Source: Holophagaceae bacterium (GTDB lineage Bacteria > Acidobacteriota > Holophagae > Holophagales > Holophagaceae). Taken from it: 64,000 nt of DNA. The notes beneath the pieces were generated by a model. It was given only the letters and a program-made list of their open reading frames with translations. It ran no database searches and was not told the DNA's origin. The DNA lies in assembly GCA_016720465.1 (NCBI GenBank), contig JADKKO010000002.1, positions 288,001 to 352,000 of the forward strand, written 5' to 3'. The position numbers and the translations under genes are program-made. Each line of letters opens with the position of its first letter. Positions within the stretch are counted from its first letter, which is position 1. Shown here piece after piece: positions 51,680 to 60,161 of the stretch.

Positions 51680-53209
51680 ATGAGCAGCCACCAGATGAAA
51701 TACGGGGTCATCCTGTCCTACGCCTCGTACTTCCTTTCCATGGCCTCGGGGCTGCTGCTGACCCCTCTGCTCATCCGGGGCATGGGCAACGGGCAGTATG
51801 GCCTTTATCAGCTCATCGGCGCCACGGTGGGCTATCTCGGGCTCCTGGATTTCGGTTTCGGAGCCGCCGTCACCCGTTATGTCGCCAAATACAATGCAGA
51901 AAACGATACACAGGGACGGGAGAATTTCCTGGGCCTGGTCTTCGCCATATACGCTTGCATGGTGGCCTTGGGCGTGCTTCTTGGGGCCTTCGTTTATGTC
52001 AAGATCGCCCTGGTATTCCCGAACCTTCATGCTGAGGAGCTTCGGCAAGCCAGGCTGATGTGGTGCTTCCTGGTGGTCAGCTTCGGTTTTTCCATGATTG
52101 GCAATGTCTTCCAAGGGGCCCTATCCGGAAGCCAGGAATTCATCTTCACCCGGTCCCTGGCTGTGGGAAGCGAACTTCTGCGTGTGCTGGGCACCCTGTT
52201 CATCATTTACCGTCACTACGGCGCGGTGGAGCTGACCCTGATGGGGAGCCTGCTGGGAATCCTCTCCTGGATCGGCTGCGTGGTTTATTTCTTTCGCAAA
52301 CTCCATTACCGGATCGCCTTCCGATTCTGGAACGCTGGGTTGTTCAGGGAGATGTTTGGATATTCCTTTTTCATTTTCCTGGGGCAGATGATGTCCGTGA
52401 TGTATTGGCGGATCGGCATCTTCATCCTCGGCGTCCTGTCCACCACTGGCGCGGTGGCGGTCTATTCCATCGCCATGAATCTCAATGGCATCTTCCTGAT
52501 CTTCGTGACCTCCATCAATTCTGTCCTCCTACCCCGGCTCACCCACATGGTGGTGCAGCAGGCCACCAACGCGGAAAAGACAGAGTTCGTCGCCCGGGTC
52601 GGGCGCATCATCCTGTTCGTCTACGGCTACCTCCTGATTGGCTTCAGCTTCTTCGGCAGGCAATTCATCAGCCTTTGGCTTGGACCCGACTACCAGGAAG
52701 CCTGGACGGCGACCATGATCGTGGTGTGGGCCGCCGCCATCCCACGCATCCAGGGAGCCACCAATGACCTGATGAAGGCCATGAACAGGCACCAGTTCCT
52801 GAGCATCATGTACGTGGCCATGGGGCTGCTCAACGTTCTCGTGGCCGTCCTCCTGGTGAAGCGCCTCGGCATCATCGGCGTGGCTATCGGGACCGCCACC
52901 GCCCTCATCGCCGGCAATCTCGTGATCGCGAACATCTACTACCAGCGGGCCCTGGGAATACAGGTCCGCGAATTTTTCCGGATCACGTTCTCACGGTCGG
53001 GAACCGCGCTCCTTGCGAGTGCGGGTGTGGCCCTGCTTGCCGGGCAACTGCCGTTCGCCGGATGGCGCGGATTCTTGATCAAAGGAACCTGCTTCACCCT
53101 GGCCTATCTCGCCATCTTCTGGAACTACGCTTGGAATGCGAATGAAAGGTCCCTCGTCCGGTCGCTGGTTCCTGAGTGGTTCATGTCAGAGAGGAATGAA
53201 GCTCAATAA
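51680..53209 (+). CDS. Polysaccharide flippase (Wzx / MOP superfamily)
   Basis: 509 residues from ATG 51680, with twelve to fourteen hydrophobic segments. KYGVILSYASYFLSMASGLLLTPLLI at the start, GLYQLIGATVGYLGLLDFGFGAAVTRYVAKY and the C-terminal half with SLWLGPDYQEAW are typical of oligosaccharide flippases. It moves the undecaprenyl-linked repeat unit to the periplasm for the EpsG-like polymerase. Separated from the acyltransferase gene by 85 AT-rich bases. Final gene of the plus-strand capsule run; a 163-base AT-rich gap with nothing recognisable follows. Confidence 0.92.
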   Translation: MSSHQMKYGVILSYASYFLSMASGLLLTPLLIRGMGNGQYGLYQLIGATVGYLGLLDFGFGAAVTRYVAKYNAENDTQGRENFLGLVFAIYACMVALGVLLGAFVYVKIALVFPNLHAEELRQARLMWCFLVVSFGFSMIGNVFQGALSGSQEFIFTRSLAVGSELLRVLGTLFIIYRHYGAVELTLMGSLLGILSWIGCVVYFFRKLHYRIAFRFWNAGLFREMFGYSFFIFLGQMMSVMYWRIGIFILGVLSTTGAVAVYSIAMNLNGIFLIFVTSINSVLLPRLTHMVVQQATNAEKTEFVARVGRIILFVYGYLLIGFSFFGRQFISLWLGPDYQEAWTATMIVVWAAAIPRIQGATNDLMKAMNRHQFLSIMYVAMGLLNVLVAVLLVKRLGIIGVAIGTATALIAGNLVIANIYYQRALGIQVREFFRITFSRSGTALLASAGVALLAGQLPFAGWRGFLIKGTCFTLAYLAIFWNYAWNANERSLVRSLVPEWFMSERNEAQ

Positions 53210-53372
53210 TGATAATAATTTGATTCTAAATGCTCACCATACATAAGATAATTTATCGTTATAAAGTTGCATTATATTATCAACAAGGATGGAAACCCCT
53301 GGATGGTGTGTTTCTAGTGCTTAATTTCCGTTCATAAACCTATCCAGGCAATCGAGTTGCGTCGGCAGATCC

Positions 53373-54539
53373 TCATCTGTGCGGTGTGGAAATGACCAAA
53401 TGCTGACGATGGGCCAAGGTTGTTGCCAAGATCTCAGTTTGGTCATAGGTGGCCTGGACATGGGCCCGACCAGCTTGGCCCATCCTGGCCCTCGCATCGA
53501 CCAGAGCGAGGAGTTGATTCAATCCCTCCCGGAGGGCTGTCGCAGATTGGGGTTTAACCGTTAGTCCGGTTTCACCATGGATGACAGTCTCACGCGGGCC
53601 GATGACATCCGTCGAGACCACCGGCAAGCCCATGGCCTGGGCCTCGATGTTCACTTCGCCGAAACCCTCCCGGTAGGTGGGAAGGCAGAAGATGTCCATG
53701 GCTGCGTAGTAGGGCAGCGGGTTGGTTTGCCATCCGGCCAAGTGGATCTGGGGATTCGAGGCCATTTCATTACGGGTTCCCGCAAACAACGGGTCATCGG
53801 GTTCCTCGTCTCCCACCAGGAGCAAGTGGAGGTCGGGATGCAGGCGCTGCAATTCAGCAAAGGCTTGCACCAGCTCATTGATGCCCTTCTCACGGGTCAA
53901 TCTCGCCACGGTGCCGATGACCAGAGACCCCGAAGGGATGCCGAATTGTCGGCGGATCTCAGCCCCTGCTTCCTTCCATCGTGCTGGCTCATAAACCCTG
54001 AAGTCGATGCCCGCTACGCTGCCATGGTGCATGATGTCGAACTTCGCGGCCCGGTCGAGGCCTTCCTCGATGGCGAAAGCGACCAAGCCTTTGGACAAGG
54101 GAAGGATCTGATGGCTCAAGCGGCAGGTGAGCTTTTCCAAGGTGCGCAGCAGCCAGCGCTTTGGCCCCGTCCGTGTGACATACACCAGCCCCCAGAGCAG
54201 GTAGAGGCGCACGGGAGCGCGGGTGATCCACCCCGCGAGGGCCGCCAGCAGCGAGGCCTTGGGGGTGCTGTATTGGACGATGTCGAAATGGTGGGCCCTG
54301 AAAATTCCCACGAGCCGGACCAAGGCTTTCAAGTCTCTCCAAGGGCTTTCACGACGGGCGAAAGCGCAGGGGATGAAGCGGACGCCCAAGGGCAATTCCG
54401 AAGCCAGGGCGGGATCGTCCGCGCAGACAACCGTCACCTCGAAACCGCCGTCCACCAAGGCTTGGATCATGGCGGGGTAGAAGGCGCGGACGGAGGCGGC
54501 CACCGTGGTGACGATGCAGAGGGATGGCTTGGCGCTCAT
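53373..54539 (-). CDS. Family 4 glycosyltransferase (GalNAc/FucNAc transferase-like)
   Basis: 388 residues from ATG 54539, overlapping the galE stop by two bases; the frame is open upstream only as antisense-like sequence. LCIVTTVAASVRAFYPAMIQALV, HFDIVQYSTPKASLLAALAG (typical of WbpX/PglA-like enzymes that use diNAcBac-, FucNAc- or related acceptors), IGTVARLTREKGINELVQAF and PTYREGFGEVNIEAQAMGLPVVSTDVIGPRE. Likely adds the second sugar after the priming residue supplied by the neighbouring phosphoglycosyl transferase. Last gene of the minus-strand run. Confidence 0.9.
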   Translation of the reverse strand: MSAKPSLCIVTTVAASVRAFYPAMIQALVDGGFEVTVVCADDPALASELPLGVRFIPCAFARRESPWRDLKALVRLVGIFRAHHFDIVQYSTPKASLLAALAGWITRAPVRLYLLWGLVYVTRTGPKRWLLRTLEKLTCRLSHQILPLSKGLVAFAIEEGLDRAAKFDIMHHGSVAGIDFRVYEPARWKEAGAEIRRQFGIPSGSLVIGTVARLTREKGINELVQAFAELQRLHPDLHLLLVGDEEPDDPLFAGTRNEMASNPQIHLAGWQTNPLPYYAAMDIFCLPTYREGFGEVNIEAQAMGLPVVSTDVIGPRETVIHGETGLTVKPQSATALREGLNQLLALVDARARMGQAGRAHVQATYDQTEILATTLAHRQHLVISTPHR

Positions 54540-55555
54540 GAAGCGCCTGCCCCGGAGGAGGCCCAGGCCCACCCATCGCGGCACATGGTCTCCAGATCCC
54601 GGGTGGCCTTCCAGCCAAGCAGATCCTCGGCCAGGGTGGCGTCGGCGTAGCAGCGGGCGATGTCGCCGGGGCGCCGGGGGGCGAAGCGCCAAGGGATGGG
54701 ATGGCCCACGGCCTTCTCCATGGCCTGGACCATCTCCAGCACCGAGTAGCCCCGGCCGGTGCCCAGGTTGATGGGCACGGCGCCCTCCAGGCGGGGCAGG
54801 GCCTCCAGCGCCGCCAGGTGCCCCTGGGCCAGGTCCACCACGTGCAGGTAGTCGCGCACGCCGGTGCCATCTAGCGTGGGATAGTCCTGGCCGAACACCT
54901 GCAGGCAGGGGCGCTGGCCCGACGCGACCTTGAGCAGGAAGGGCATCAGGTTGTTGGGGAAGCCCGTGGGATCCTCCCCCAGCAGGCCCGAAGGATGGGC
55001 GCCCACGGGATTGAAGTAGCGCAGCAGGGCGATGCGCCAGCCGGGTTCGCTTGAGGCCAGGTCCCGGCAGATGTCTTCGATCATCAGCTTGGAGCGCCCG
55101 TAGGGGTTGGTGGCCGAGAGGGGAAAATCCTCGCGGATGGGCACCTGGGCGGGATCGCCATACACCGTGGCGGAACTGGAGAACACCAGGTCGCGGCACC
55201 CGGCGCCGCGCATGGCTTCCAGCAGGTTCAAAGTGCCGGCCAGGTTGTTCTGGTAGTAGGCCAGGGGCGCTTTCGTAGATTCGCCGACGGCCTTCAGGCC
55301 CGCGAAGTGGATCACGGCCTGGATGGAATGGTCATGGAACAGAGCCGCCAGGCAATCGGCATCGCGCACATCGCCTTCGATGAAGGTGAAATCGCACCCT
55401 GCCACCGTCCGCATGCGGTCCAGCACCGAGGGCTTGGCGTTGGCGAAATTGTCCAGCACCACCACAGCATGGCCCGCGCCGAGGAGTTCCACCACGGTGT
55501 GGGAGCCGATGAACCCGGCGCCGCCGGTGACGAGGATGGGGGTCGGGATGGTCAT
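54536..55555 (-). CDS. galE: UDP-glucose/UDP-GlcNAc 4-epimerase
   Basis: 339 residues. NAD-binding ILVTGGAGFIGSHTVVELL (8-26), VIHFAGLKAVGES, catalytic Ser in FSSSATVYGDP and the YxxxK pair in NPYGRSKLMIEDI; RYFNPVGAHPSG and the hexose-binding region follow. Interconverts UDP-glucose and UDP-galactose (or the N-acetyl forms) for polysaccharide synthesis. It overlaps the genes on both sides, which fixes the ATG at 55555. Confidence 0.95.
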   Translation of the reverse strand: MTIPTPILVTGGAGFIGSHTVVELLGAGHAVVVLDNFANAKPSVLDRMRTVAGCDFTFIEGDVRDADCLAALFHDHSIQAVIHFAGLKAVGESTKAPLAYYQNNLAGTLNLLEAMRGAGCRDLVFSSSATVYGDPAQVPIREDFPLSATNPYGRSKLMIEDICRDLASSEPGWRIALLRYFNPVGAHPSGLLGEDPTGFPNNLMPFLLKVASGQRPCLQVFGQDYPTLDGTGVRDYLHVVDLAQGHLAALEALPRLEGAVPINLGTGRGYSVLEMVQAMEKAVGHPIPWRFAPRRPGDIARCYADATLAEDLLGWKATRDLETMCRDGWAWASSGAGAS

Positions 55556-56250
55556 CAGAACCCCGGTGGGCTGTGTGGACTTGTCTGTCCGACAGGTCGT
55601 GCGGGAACTCCGACGACGGTCGTCTCTTGGGGCACGTCTCGGATGACCACGGTACCGGCACCCGTGGTGCAAGCTGCACCGAGTCGGACGTTCTGGATCA
55701 CGGAAGTGTTCATGCCGACCTCCGCCAGTTCCCCGACCGCGACGGCCCCGGCCATGCGGGAGCCGGGAGCCAGCGTTGCGAAGTCGCCCACGGTGACATC
55801 GTGGGAGAGGCTGGCGCCGATGTTCAGGATCACGAAGGCGCCGACCTGGATATCGCAGGTGAGGATGCAGCCCGCTTGGACCAGGGCGCCTTCCCCGAGG
55901 CTGACCCTGGCTCCGATCCGGGCATCGGGGTGGATGATGGGTGGGAAATCATGCGCGAGTCCCATGGCCTTGATGCGGCCGACCACGTCTTTCCGCATGC
56001 GGGAGGAGCCGATTCCCAGGGCGATGGACAGGGGCTCGGGGGGGTGGCGCAACCAGGACAGATCCCCGAGGACGGGCCATCCGGCAAGGTCGGTACCAGT
56101 GTTTTTAGGGTCTTCATCAAGAAAGCCGAGAAGGCGCCCATCGGTATTCCGAAGGACCTGCCGCAGGACATCGGCCACTTCGCGCCCATGGCCTCCGCAG
56201 CCCACCACCACCCAATTTCTAGCCACGATGGGGATCTCCGATCGAAGCAT
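55555..56250 (-). CDS. NeuD/PglD-type sugar O/N-acyltransferase
   Basis: 231 residues. An N-terminal Rossmann-like domain with WVVVGCGGHGREVADVLRQV is followed by a left-handed beta-helix of hexapeptide repeats (IGARVSLGEGALVQAGCILTCDIQVGAFVILNIGASLSHDVTVGDFATLAPGS), with the catalytic-type His in SHDV. PglD acetylates the 4-amino group of UDP-linked 2-acetamido-4-amino sugars; position between galE, a PglC-like and a PglE-like gene makes that role likely here. Its start lies inside the preceding gene (32-base overlap). Confidence 0.9.
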   Translation of the reverse strand: MLRSEIPIVARNWVVVGCGGHGREVADVLRQVLRNTDGRLLGFLDEDPKNTGTDLAGWPVLGDLSWLRHPPEPLSIALGIGSSRMRKDVVGRIKAMGLAHDFPPIIHPDARIGARVSLGEGALVQAGCILTCDIQVGAFVILNIGASLSHDVTVGDFATLAPGSRMAGAVAVGELAEVGMNTSVIQNVRLGAACTTGAGTVVIRDVPQETTVVGVPARPVGQTSPHSPPGF

Positions 56251-56848
56251 TGTTGCCTGTGAATTCAGTCATGGTCGCTTTCCCCTCTTCGGAGATGTCT
56301 TTCCGTTGAACGACTCTAAGGGCGGTCTGGAGCAGGATCTTGATATCCAATATGAGGCATGCGGAGTCCACATAGCGGATATCCCATTGAAGCTTCTCTT
56401 CCCAGGAAATGGCGTTGCGGCCGTTCACCTGGGATAGGCCGGTGATGCCCTGGGGCACGAGCAGGCGCCGCTTCTGGTCTCCGCTGTAGCGGGGGATGTA
56501 GCGGACGAAGAGCGGCCGGGGCCCGACCAGGCTCATGTCGCCGCGCAGGATATTGAAGAGTTGGGGCAGCTCGTCCAGGCTCGTGGCGCGCAGGAAGCGG
56601 CCGAAGGAAGTGAGGCGGACCTCGTCAGGCAGCAGGGTTCCAACGTTATCCCGGGCATCGGTCATGGTGCGGAATTTGAACATGTCGAAGGGGCGCCCGA
56701 AGCGCCCGGCGCGCTCCTGGCGGAACAGGATCGGCGCGCCCAGCTTCCAGCGCACCAGCAGGGCGGCCAGGGCCAGGACCGGCGCGAGGAGGAGCAACAG
56801 GGCGAGGGCGGCCAGAAGATCCAGGGTGCGCTTGAAGAAGGGATACAT
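56219..56848 (-). CDS. Phosphoglycosyl transferase (PglC/WcaJ-type sugar transferase)
   Basis: 209 residues, the short PglC-like form. One N-terminal re-entrant hydrophobic helix (LLAALALLLLLAPVLALAALLVRW), then APILFRQERAGRFGRPFDMFKFRTM, the catalytic DE pair in ATSLDELPQLFNILRGDMSLVGPRP, and PGITGLSQVNGRN-like sequence (PQGITGLSQVNGRN). It transfers a phospho-sugar from UDP to undecaprenyl phosphate, starting repeat-unit synthesis. Neighbouring aminotransferase, acetyltransferase and dehydratase genes favour a diNAcBac-type donor. Confidence 0.93.
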   Translation of the reverse strand: MYPFFKRTLDLLAALALLLLLAPVLALAALLVRWKLGAPILFRQERAGRFGRPFDMFKFRTMTDARDNVGTLLPDEVRLTSFGRFLRATSLDELPQLFNILRGDMSLVGPRPLFVRYIPRYSGDQKRRLLVPQGITGLSQVNGRNAISWEEKLQWDIRYVDSACLILDIKILLQTALRVVQRKDISEEGKATMTEFTGNNASIGDPHRG

Positions 56849-56850
56849 GA

Positions 56851-58077
56851 TCAGCCGGTGGCCTCATCCAGGATCTCCCGGACCGCCCTGGCCAGGGCCG
56901 CCAGATGGGCTTCGGACAAGCCGGGGTGGATCTGGAACATCAGGCTGGTCTCGCCCAGCCGCAGCGCCACAGGCAGGGGCGACGCGGGCCCGAAACCCGC
57001 CTGGGTGAACGCTTTTTCCCGGTAGATCTCGCCGCAGCTTCCGCTGCCGCAATGGAGGCCCCGGCCCTCGATCCCGACCATGACCCGGTCGCGGGTCCAG
57101 CCTGGCTTCAGGCGTTCCAGGCGCAGATAGACATAGGCCTTGTAGGCCGCGTGGGCGAAAGCCGGGCCGGGCCGGGGGACGCGCAGGGCGGGATGGCCTT
57201 CCAGGGCATCCAGGATGCGGTTCAGGTTCCCGCGGCGTTGCAGGGTCCATTCAGGCAGCTTGCGCAACTGGAGGCGGCCGATGGCGGACTGCATTTCCGT
57301 CATGCGCCAGTTGGTGCCGAAGGATTCGTGCAGCCAGCGGAAGCCCGGGGCATGTTCCCGGTTGGTGGCGTCCCAGCTCTTGCCGTGGTCCTTGTATTCC
57401 CAGGCCCGGCGCCAGACGGCCTCATCATTGGTGGTGAGCAGGCCGCCCTCGCCGCCGGTGGTGATGATCTTGTCCTGGCAGAAGGAGAAGCAGCCCGCAT
57501 GCCCGAGGCCGCCCACGGGCCTGCCCTTGTAGGTGGCGCCGTTGGCTTGGGCGCAATCCTCGATCACCTTGAGGCCGTGTTTTTCGGCCAGTTCCATGAT
57601 GGGATCCATGTCGCAGGGCCAGCCCGCCAGGTGCACCGCGATGATGGCCTTGGTCTTCGGCGTGATCACCTTGGCGATGGTTTCAGCCGTGATATTGCCG
57701 CTATCGGGATCCACATCGGCGAGCACAGGCGTGCAGCCCCGCAGGACGGCGCAACTGGCGCTGGCGATGAAGGTGCGGGGCGTGGTGATGACTTCGGAAC
57801 CCGGCGGGATCTGGAGCGCATGAAGCGCCAGCTCCAGGGCGGCGGTGCCATTGGCAAGGGCCACCGCATGCTGGCAGCCCACCGAGGCCGCATATTCCCT
57901 TTCGAATTCCCGGCCTTCGGATCCGGTCCAGTAGTTCACCTTGCCGCTGCGCAGCACCCCGGCCACCGCTTCGATCTCGTCTTCCGCATAAACCGGCCAA
58001 GGCGCGCTAGCCGCGTAAGGCTTGGGTGGCTCCAGGGCTTCCTTGGTCATGCGAATCCGCTCCAGTAGATGGTTCAT
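56851..58077 (-). CDS. DegT/DnrJ/EryC1/StrS aminotransferase (PglE-like)
   Basis: 408 residues. PLP lysine Lys203 lies in FSFCQDKIITTGGEGG; ALANGTAALELAL, TFIASASCAVLRGCTPVLADVDPDSGNI and EDCAQANGATYKGRPVGGLG are family signatures. Uses glutamate to aminate a UDP-4-keto-6-deoxy-hexosamine made by the dehydratase encoded at 60.2-62.1 kb, giving the substrate for the NeuD/PglD-like acetyltransferase. Two bases separate it from the phosphoglycosyl transferase gene. First gene of this minus-strand block; its promoter region is full of repeats. Confidence 0.92.
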   Translation of the reverse strand: MNHLLERIRMTKEALEPPKPYAASAPWPVYAEDEIEAVAGVLRSGKVNYWTGSEGREFEREYAASVGCQHAVALANGTAALELALHALQIPPGSEVITTPRTFIASASCAVLRGCTPVLADVDPDSGNITAETIAKVITPKTKAIIAVHLAGWPCDMDPIMELAEKHGLKVIEDCAQANGATYKGRPVGGLGHAGCFSFCQDKIITTGGEGGLLTTNDEAVWRRAWEYKDHGKSWDATNREHAPGFRWLHESFGTNWRMTEMQSAIGRLQLRKLPEWTLQRRGNLNRILDALEGHPALRVPRPGPAFAHAAYKAYVYLRLERLKPGWTRDRVMVGIEGRGLHCGSGSCGEIYREKAFTQAGFGPASPLPVALRLGETSLMFQIHPGLSEAHLAALARAVREILDEATG

Positions 58078-58093
58078 TCTGAAGCAAGCTGGA

Positions 58094-58127
58094 GCCTAGT
58101 GCGCGGGGAAAGGGCCGCAGAGGGGCA
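58094..58127. repeat. Imperfect direct repeat, left copy, flanking the AbiE-like insertion
   Basis: GCCTAG then GCGCG, GGGAAAGGGCC, CAGAG and GGC occur here and again at 60114-60156 in the same order and direction. This copy abuts the pglE-like gene; the other abuts the 3' end of the pglF-like gene. Read with the pglF fragment at 58565-58650, it suggests duplicated target DNA around the inserted pair. Confidence 0.55.
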
Positions 58128-58206
58128 CAAAGGGACACAAAGAAAACGAAACATACAAAGGTTTTTTCCTCTTCTTTGTGTACTTTGTGCCCCTTTGTGG
58201 CTAATT
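58112..58206. repeat. Family-3 CACAAAG/CTTTGTG palindrome
   Basis: Left arm GGGGCACAAAGGGACACAAA and right arm CTTCTTTGTGTACTTTGTGCCCCTTTGTGGCTAA surround an A/T-rich loop. It lies just upstream of the pglE-like aminotransferase gene. Confidence 0.85.
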
Positions 58207-58287
58207 ATTTTTATGGCTCTTCACGGATATGCGGGAAGTGGCACGTAGCGACTGCTTCCGTTAAGAGCAGGCACCTTGGCGTCTTAA

Positions 58288-58505
58288 AAACACCACGCGG
58301 AGGGTAGCGGAGGGTAGCGGAGATTGCGGAGGGAAGCGGAGGAAGTAAAGGGGCGGGTCCATCTTTGGCTCTTTCCTGGGTTTCCTATGTGCCACGATTC
58401 CGGCAACGGCATCCGGCCCTCAACCCCCACCTGACCTGATTAGAACGAAAGCCAGACTCTTTTCTCCGCTACCCTCCGCGCCTCCGCTGCCCTCCGCGTG
58501 GTTAG
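58288..58505. repeat. Family-4 element with GCGGAGGG terminal inverted repeats
   Basis: Left end ACCACGCGGAGGGTAGCGG, continuing in tandem GGAGGGTAGC units; right end GGTAGCGGAG-type sequence in inverted orientation (CTCCGCTACCCTCCGCGCC..CCTCCGCGTGGTTAG). The ends pair over about 40 bases; the ~120-base interior has no obvious hairpin and no gene. Together with the family-3 palindrome and the pglF remnant it accounts for the 727-base gap 58078-58804. Confidence 0.75.
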
Positions 58506-58564
58506 CTTTTCCCTCAATTCCGTGAAGAACCATTTTTATTTTTTACGGCAATGCTTGGTGACCG

Positions 58565-58650
58565 AGTCAGGGGAGTATAAAGGGTTCGGCTTTGAAGACC
58601 TCGGGATGCACGTTTGTGCAGGTCGGACACGCTTCGTCAATGCCACTGAA
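58565..58650 (-). pseudogene. Eroded copy of the 3' end of the pglF-like gene
   Basis: On the minus strand one frame reads PTCTNVHPEVFKAEPFILP-stop. This matches two pieces of the C-terminus of the dehydratase gene: EPTRTNVHPKVFEADPEP (DNA around 60375-60420) and the last residues DPFIRP-stop (60162-60187), with roughly 190 bases between them deleted. The DNA match is about 80 percent over 50 bases, including TCGGGATGCACGTT-like sequence. It sits on the far side of the AbiE-like pair from the intact gene. Confidence 0.65.
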
Positions 58651-58730
58651 CGCATCCATCGCGCTACCCTTCGTCCAGCCCAAGGGGACATGAGCCCCTG
58701 ATCCGCAAGGTCAACCCATTGATGTGATTC

Positions 58731-58758
58731 TTGACAAGGGTGAAGTGAGGGATATTCT
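58731..58758 (+). promoter_or_regulatory. Strong sigma-70-type promoter of the AbiE-like pair
   Basis: TTGACA (58731-58736), 16-base spacer, TATTCT (58753-58758). It is the best match to the housekeeping consensus that I saw in the window and lies just upstream of the 34-bp palindrome, which would cover the transcription start. Confidence 0.7.
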
Positions 58759-58760
58759 GT

Positions 58761-58794
58761 ATTCATGAATTGTGAATATTCACGATTCATGAAT
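58761..58794. promoter_or_regulatory. 34-bp near-perfect palindrome, probable operator of the AbiE-like pair
   Basis: Arms ATTCATGAAT at both ends and TGAATATTCA at the centre; the only asymmetry is the pair at positions 11 and 24. It lies between the promoter and the ATG at 58805, ten bases before it, where a bound antitoxin dimer or tetramer would block transcription. Confidence 0.8.
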
Positions 58795-58804
58795 CAAGGA
58801 ACCC

Positions 58805-59326
58805 ATGGCCCTCGCCCTTGAACCTAAAGATCTGTTGGTGCTGTTGAAGCTGGCGCTTTCAAAGCCCCAGCAACCCTGGAGCTACCAACGGCTGGCAATG
58901 GCCCTCTCTCTGAGCGCGTCAGAGACCTTTGCCTCGGTAAAGCGGCTCCTGGCCTCAGGCCTCCTTGTCGGAAAGGGACTCAAAGCCGAGGTGAACCGGA
59001 AGGCCCTCTGTGACTTCGTCCTTCATGGGGCCCGCTATTCGTTTCCTGCGGAAATCGGGAAACCCTCCCGGGGAATGCCGACTGGTTATGCCTCGCCCGC
59101 CCTTCAATGGGATCTCGTTTTTGACCCGAACCAAGTGCCGGTCTGGCCGGATGCCAAAGGCAAGGCGAAGGGGCATTCCTTGACTCCCCTTCATCCTAGG
59201 GTCCCAAAAATCGCCCAGGAAGATCCAATGATGTACGAAGCCCTTGCCTTGTTCGATGCGCTTCGAGCGGGTCAAGCACGCGAGCGGCAGATGGCACGGG
59301 CCCGATTAGAGGTTCTTCTTGGATGA
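58805..59326 (+). CDS. Winged-helix regulator / AbiEi-like antitoxin candidate
   Basis: 173 residues. Residues ~8-65 look like a MarR-type winged helix: LLVLLKLALSKPQQPWSYQRLAMALSLSASETFASVKRLLASGLL. The remainder, with QWDLVFDPNQVPVWPDAKG and TPLHPRVPKIA, is not a domain I recognise. It overlaps the nucleotidyltransferase-like gene by four bases (ATGA) and follows a strong promoter plus palindrome, the layout of an autoregulated antitoxin-toxin pair. The antitoxin role is inferred from context. Inserted between the pglE-like and pglF-like genes on the opposite strand. Confidence 0.8.
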   Translation: MALALEPKDLLVLLKLALSKPQQPWSYQRLAMALSLSASETFASVKRLLASGLLVGKGLKAEVNRKALCDFVLHGARYSFPAEIGKPSRGMPTGYASPALQWDLVFDPNQVPVWPDAKGKAKGHSLTPLHPRVPKIAQEDPMMYEALALFDALRAGQARERQMARARLEVLLG

Positions 59327-60018
59327 GCACCCAGGATCCGAATATCGCCTTGTTGGAAACGACCGCCATCCACTTGCGTCCTCTGCTGGACCAAGTGGTT
59401 TTCGTGGGGGGCAGCATTGTGGGGTTGCTGATTACGGACCCTGGGGCCTCGCCGGTCCGAGCCACGAAAGATATCGACATCGTGGCTGAAATCGCAGGTC
59501 CTTCTGCTTACTACCTCCTTGGTGAGAAGCTGGCGGACCTTGGGTTTGGGCCTGATCTGACACCGAATTCCCCTGTCTGCCGGTGGCGCAAGGGAGAGCT
59601 GCTGGTGGATGTCATGTCCACGGATGAAAACTCGCTTGGGTTCACCAATCGCTGGTATGCCGAAGGACTCAGGAGGGCGATCTGGCAGGATCTCCCCGGT
59701 GGGACCCCGATCCGCACCATTACAGCGCCCTTATTCTTGCTGACCAAGTGGGAGGCCTTCTTAGGACGTGGGAAGGGCGACTACCTGGAAAGCCACGACA
59801 TCGAGGATTTCATCGCGGTGGTCGACGGACGCCCGTCCCTCGACGAGGAGGTCAAGCACCTTCCTTTCCATACCAGAGAAGCGCTGGCTGTGGCAGTTGC
59901 CATAATGCTCTCGGATGACACGTTTCGCAGACTGACGTTGCCGGGCCTTCTTGGGCCACATGCAGGCGGCGATGAGCGCCTCAGGATTCTTGAGGCGAGG
60001 TTGAAGAACCTGTCCTGA
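59323..60018 (+). CDS. AbiEii-like nucleotidyltransferase, toxin candidate
   Basis: 231 residues. FVGGSIVGLLITDP (GG/S of the nucleotidyltransferase fold), then RATKDIDIVAEI, whose D-x-D supplies metal ligands, and LLVDVMST with a possible third carboxylate. LTKWEAFLGRGKGDYLESHDIEDFIAVVDGRP is typical of AbiEii/DUF1814-like proteins (K...R.K.KD..D). These toxins can modify tRNA ends and halt growth, often giving phage resistance. Translationally coupled to the winged-helix gene in front. Confidence 0.8.
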   Translation: MSTQDPNIALLETTAIHLRPLLDQVVFVGGSIVGLLITDPGASPVRATKDIDIVAEIAGPSAYYLLGEKLADLGFGPDLTPNSPVCRWRKGELLVDVMSTDENSLGFTNRWYAEGLRRAIWQDLPGGTPIRTITAPLFLLTKWEAFLGRGKGDYLESHDIEDFIAVVDGRPSLDEEVKHLPFHTREALAVAVAIMLSDDTFRRLTLPGLLGPHAGGDERLRILEARLKNLS

Positions 60019-60113
60019 TCAAGGCACTGGCGCGACCTTGGCTTCAGAAAGCCGAGGTGAAACCGTGGATTCATGCAGATGGATCTTGGCCATGCAGATG
60101 ATCCTGTCGTCAG

Positions 60114-60156
60114 CGCCTAGGGGAGTGCAGCGCGCTGGGAAAGGGCCACAGAGTGG
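60114..60156. repeat. Imperfect direct repeat, right copy, flanking the AbiE-like insertion
   Basis: Counterpart of 58094-58127 (GCGCCTAG.., GCGCGCTGGGAAAGGGCC, CAGAG, GGCC). It directly follows the 3' end of the pglF-like gene in that gene's reading direction. Confidence 0.55.
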
Positions 60157-60161
60157 CCGAT

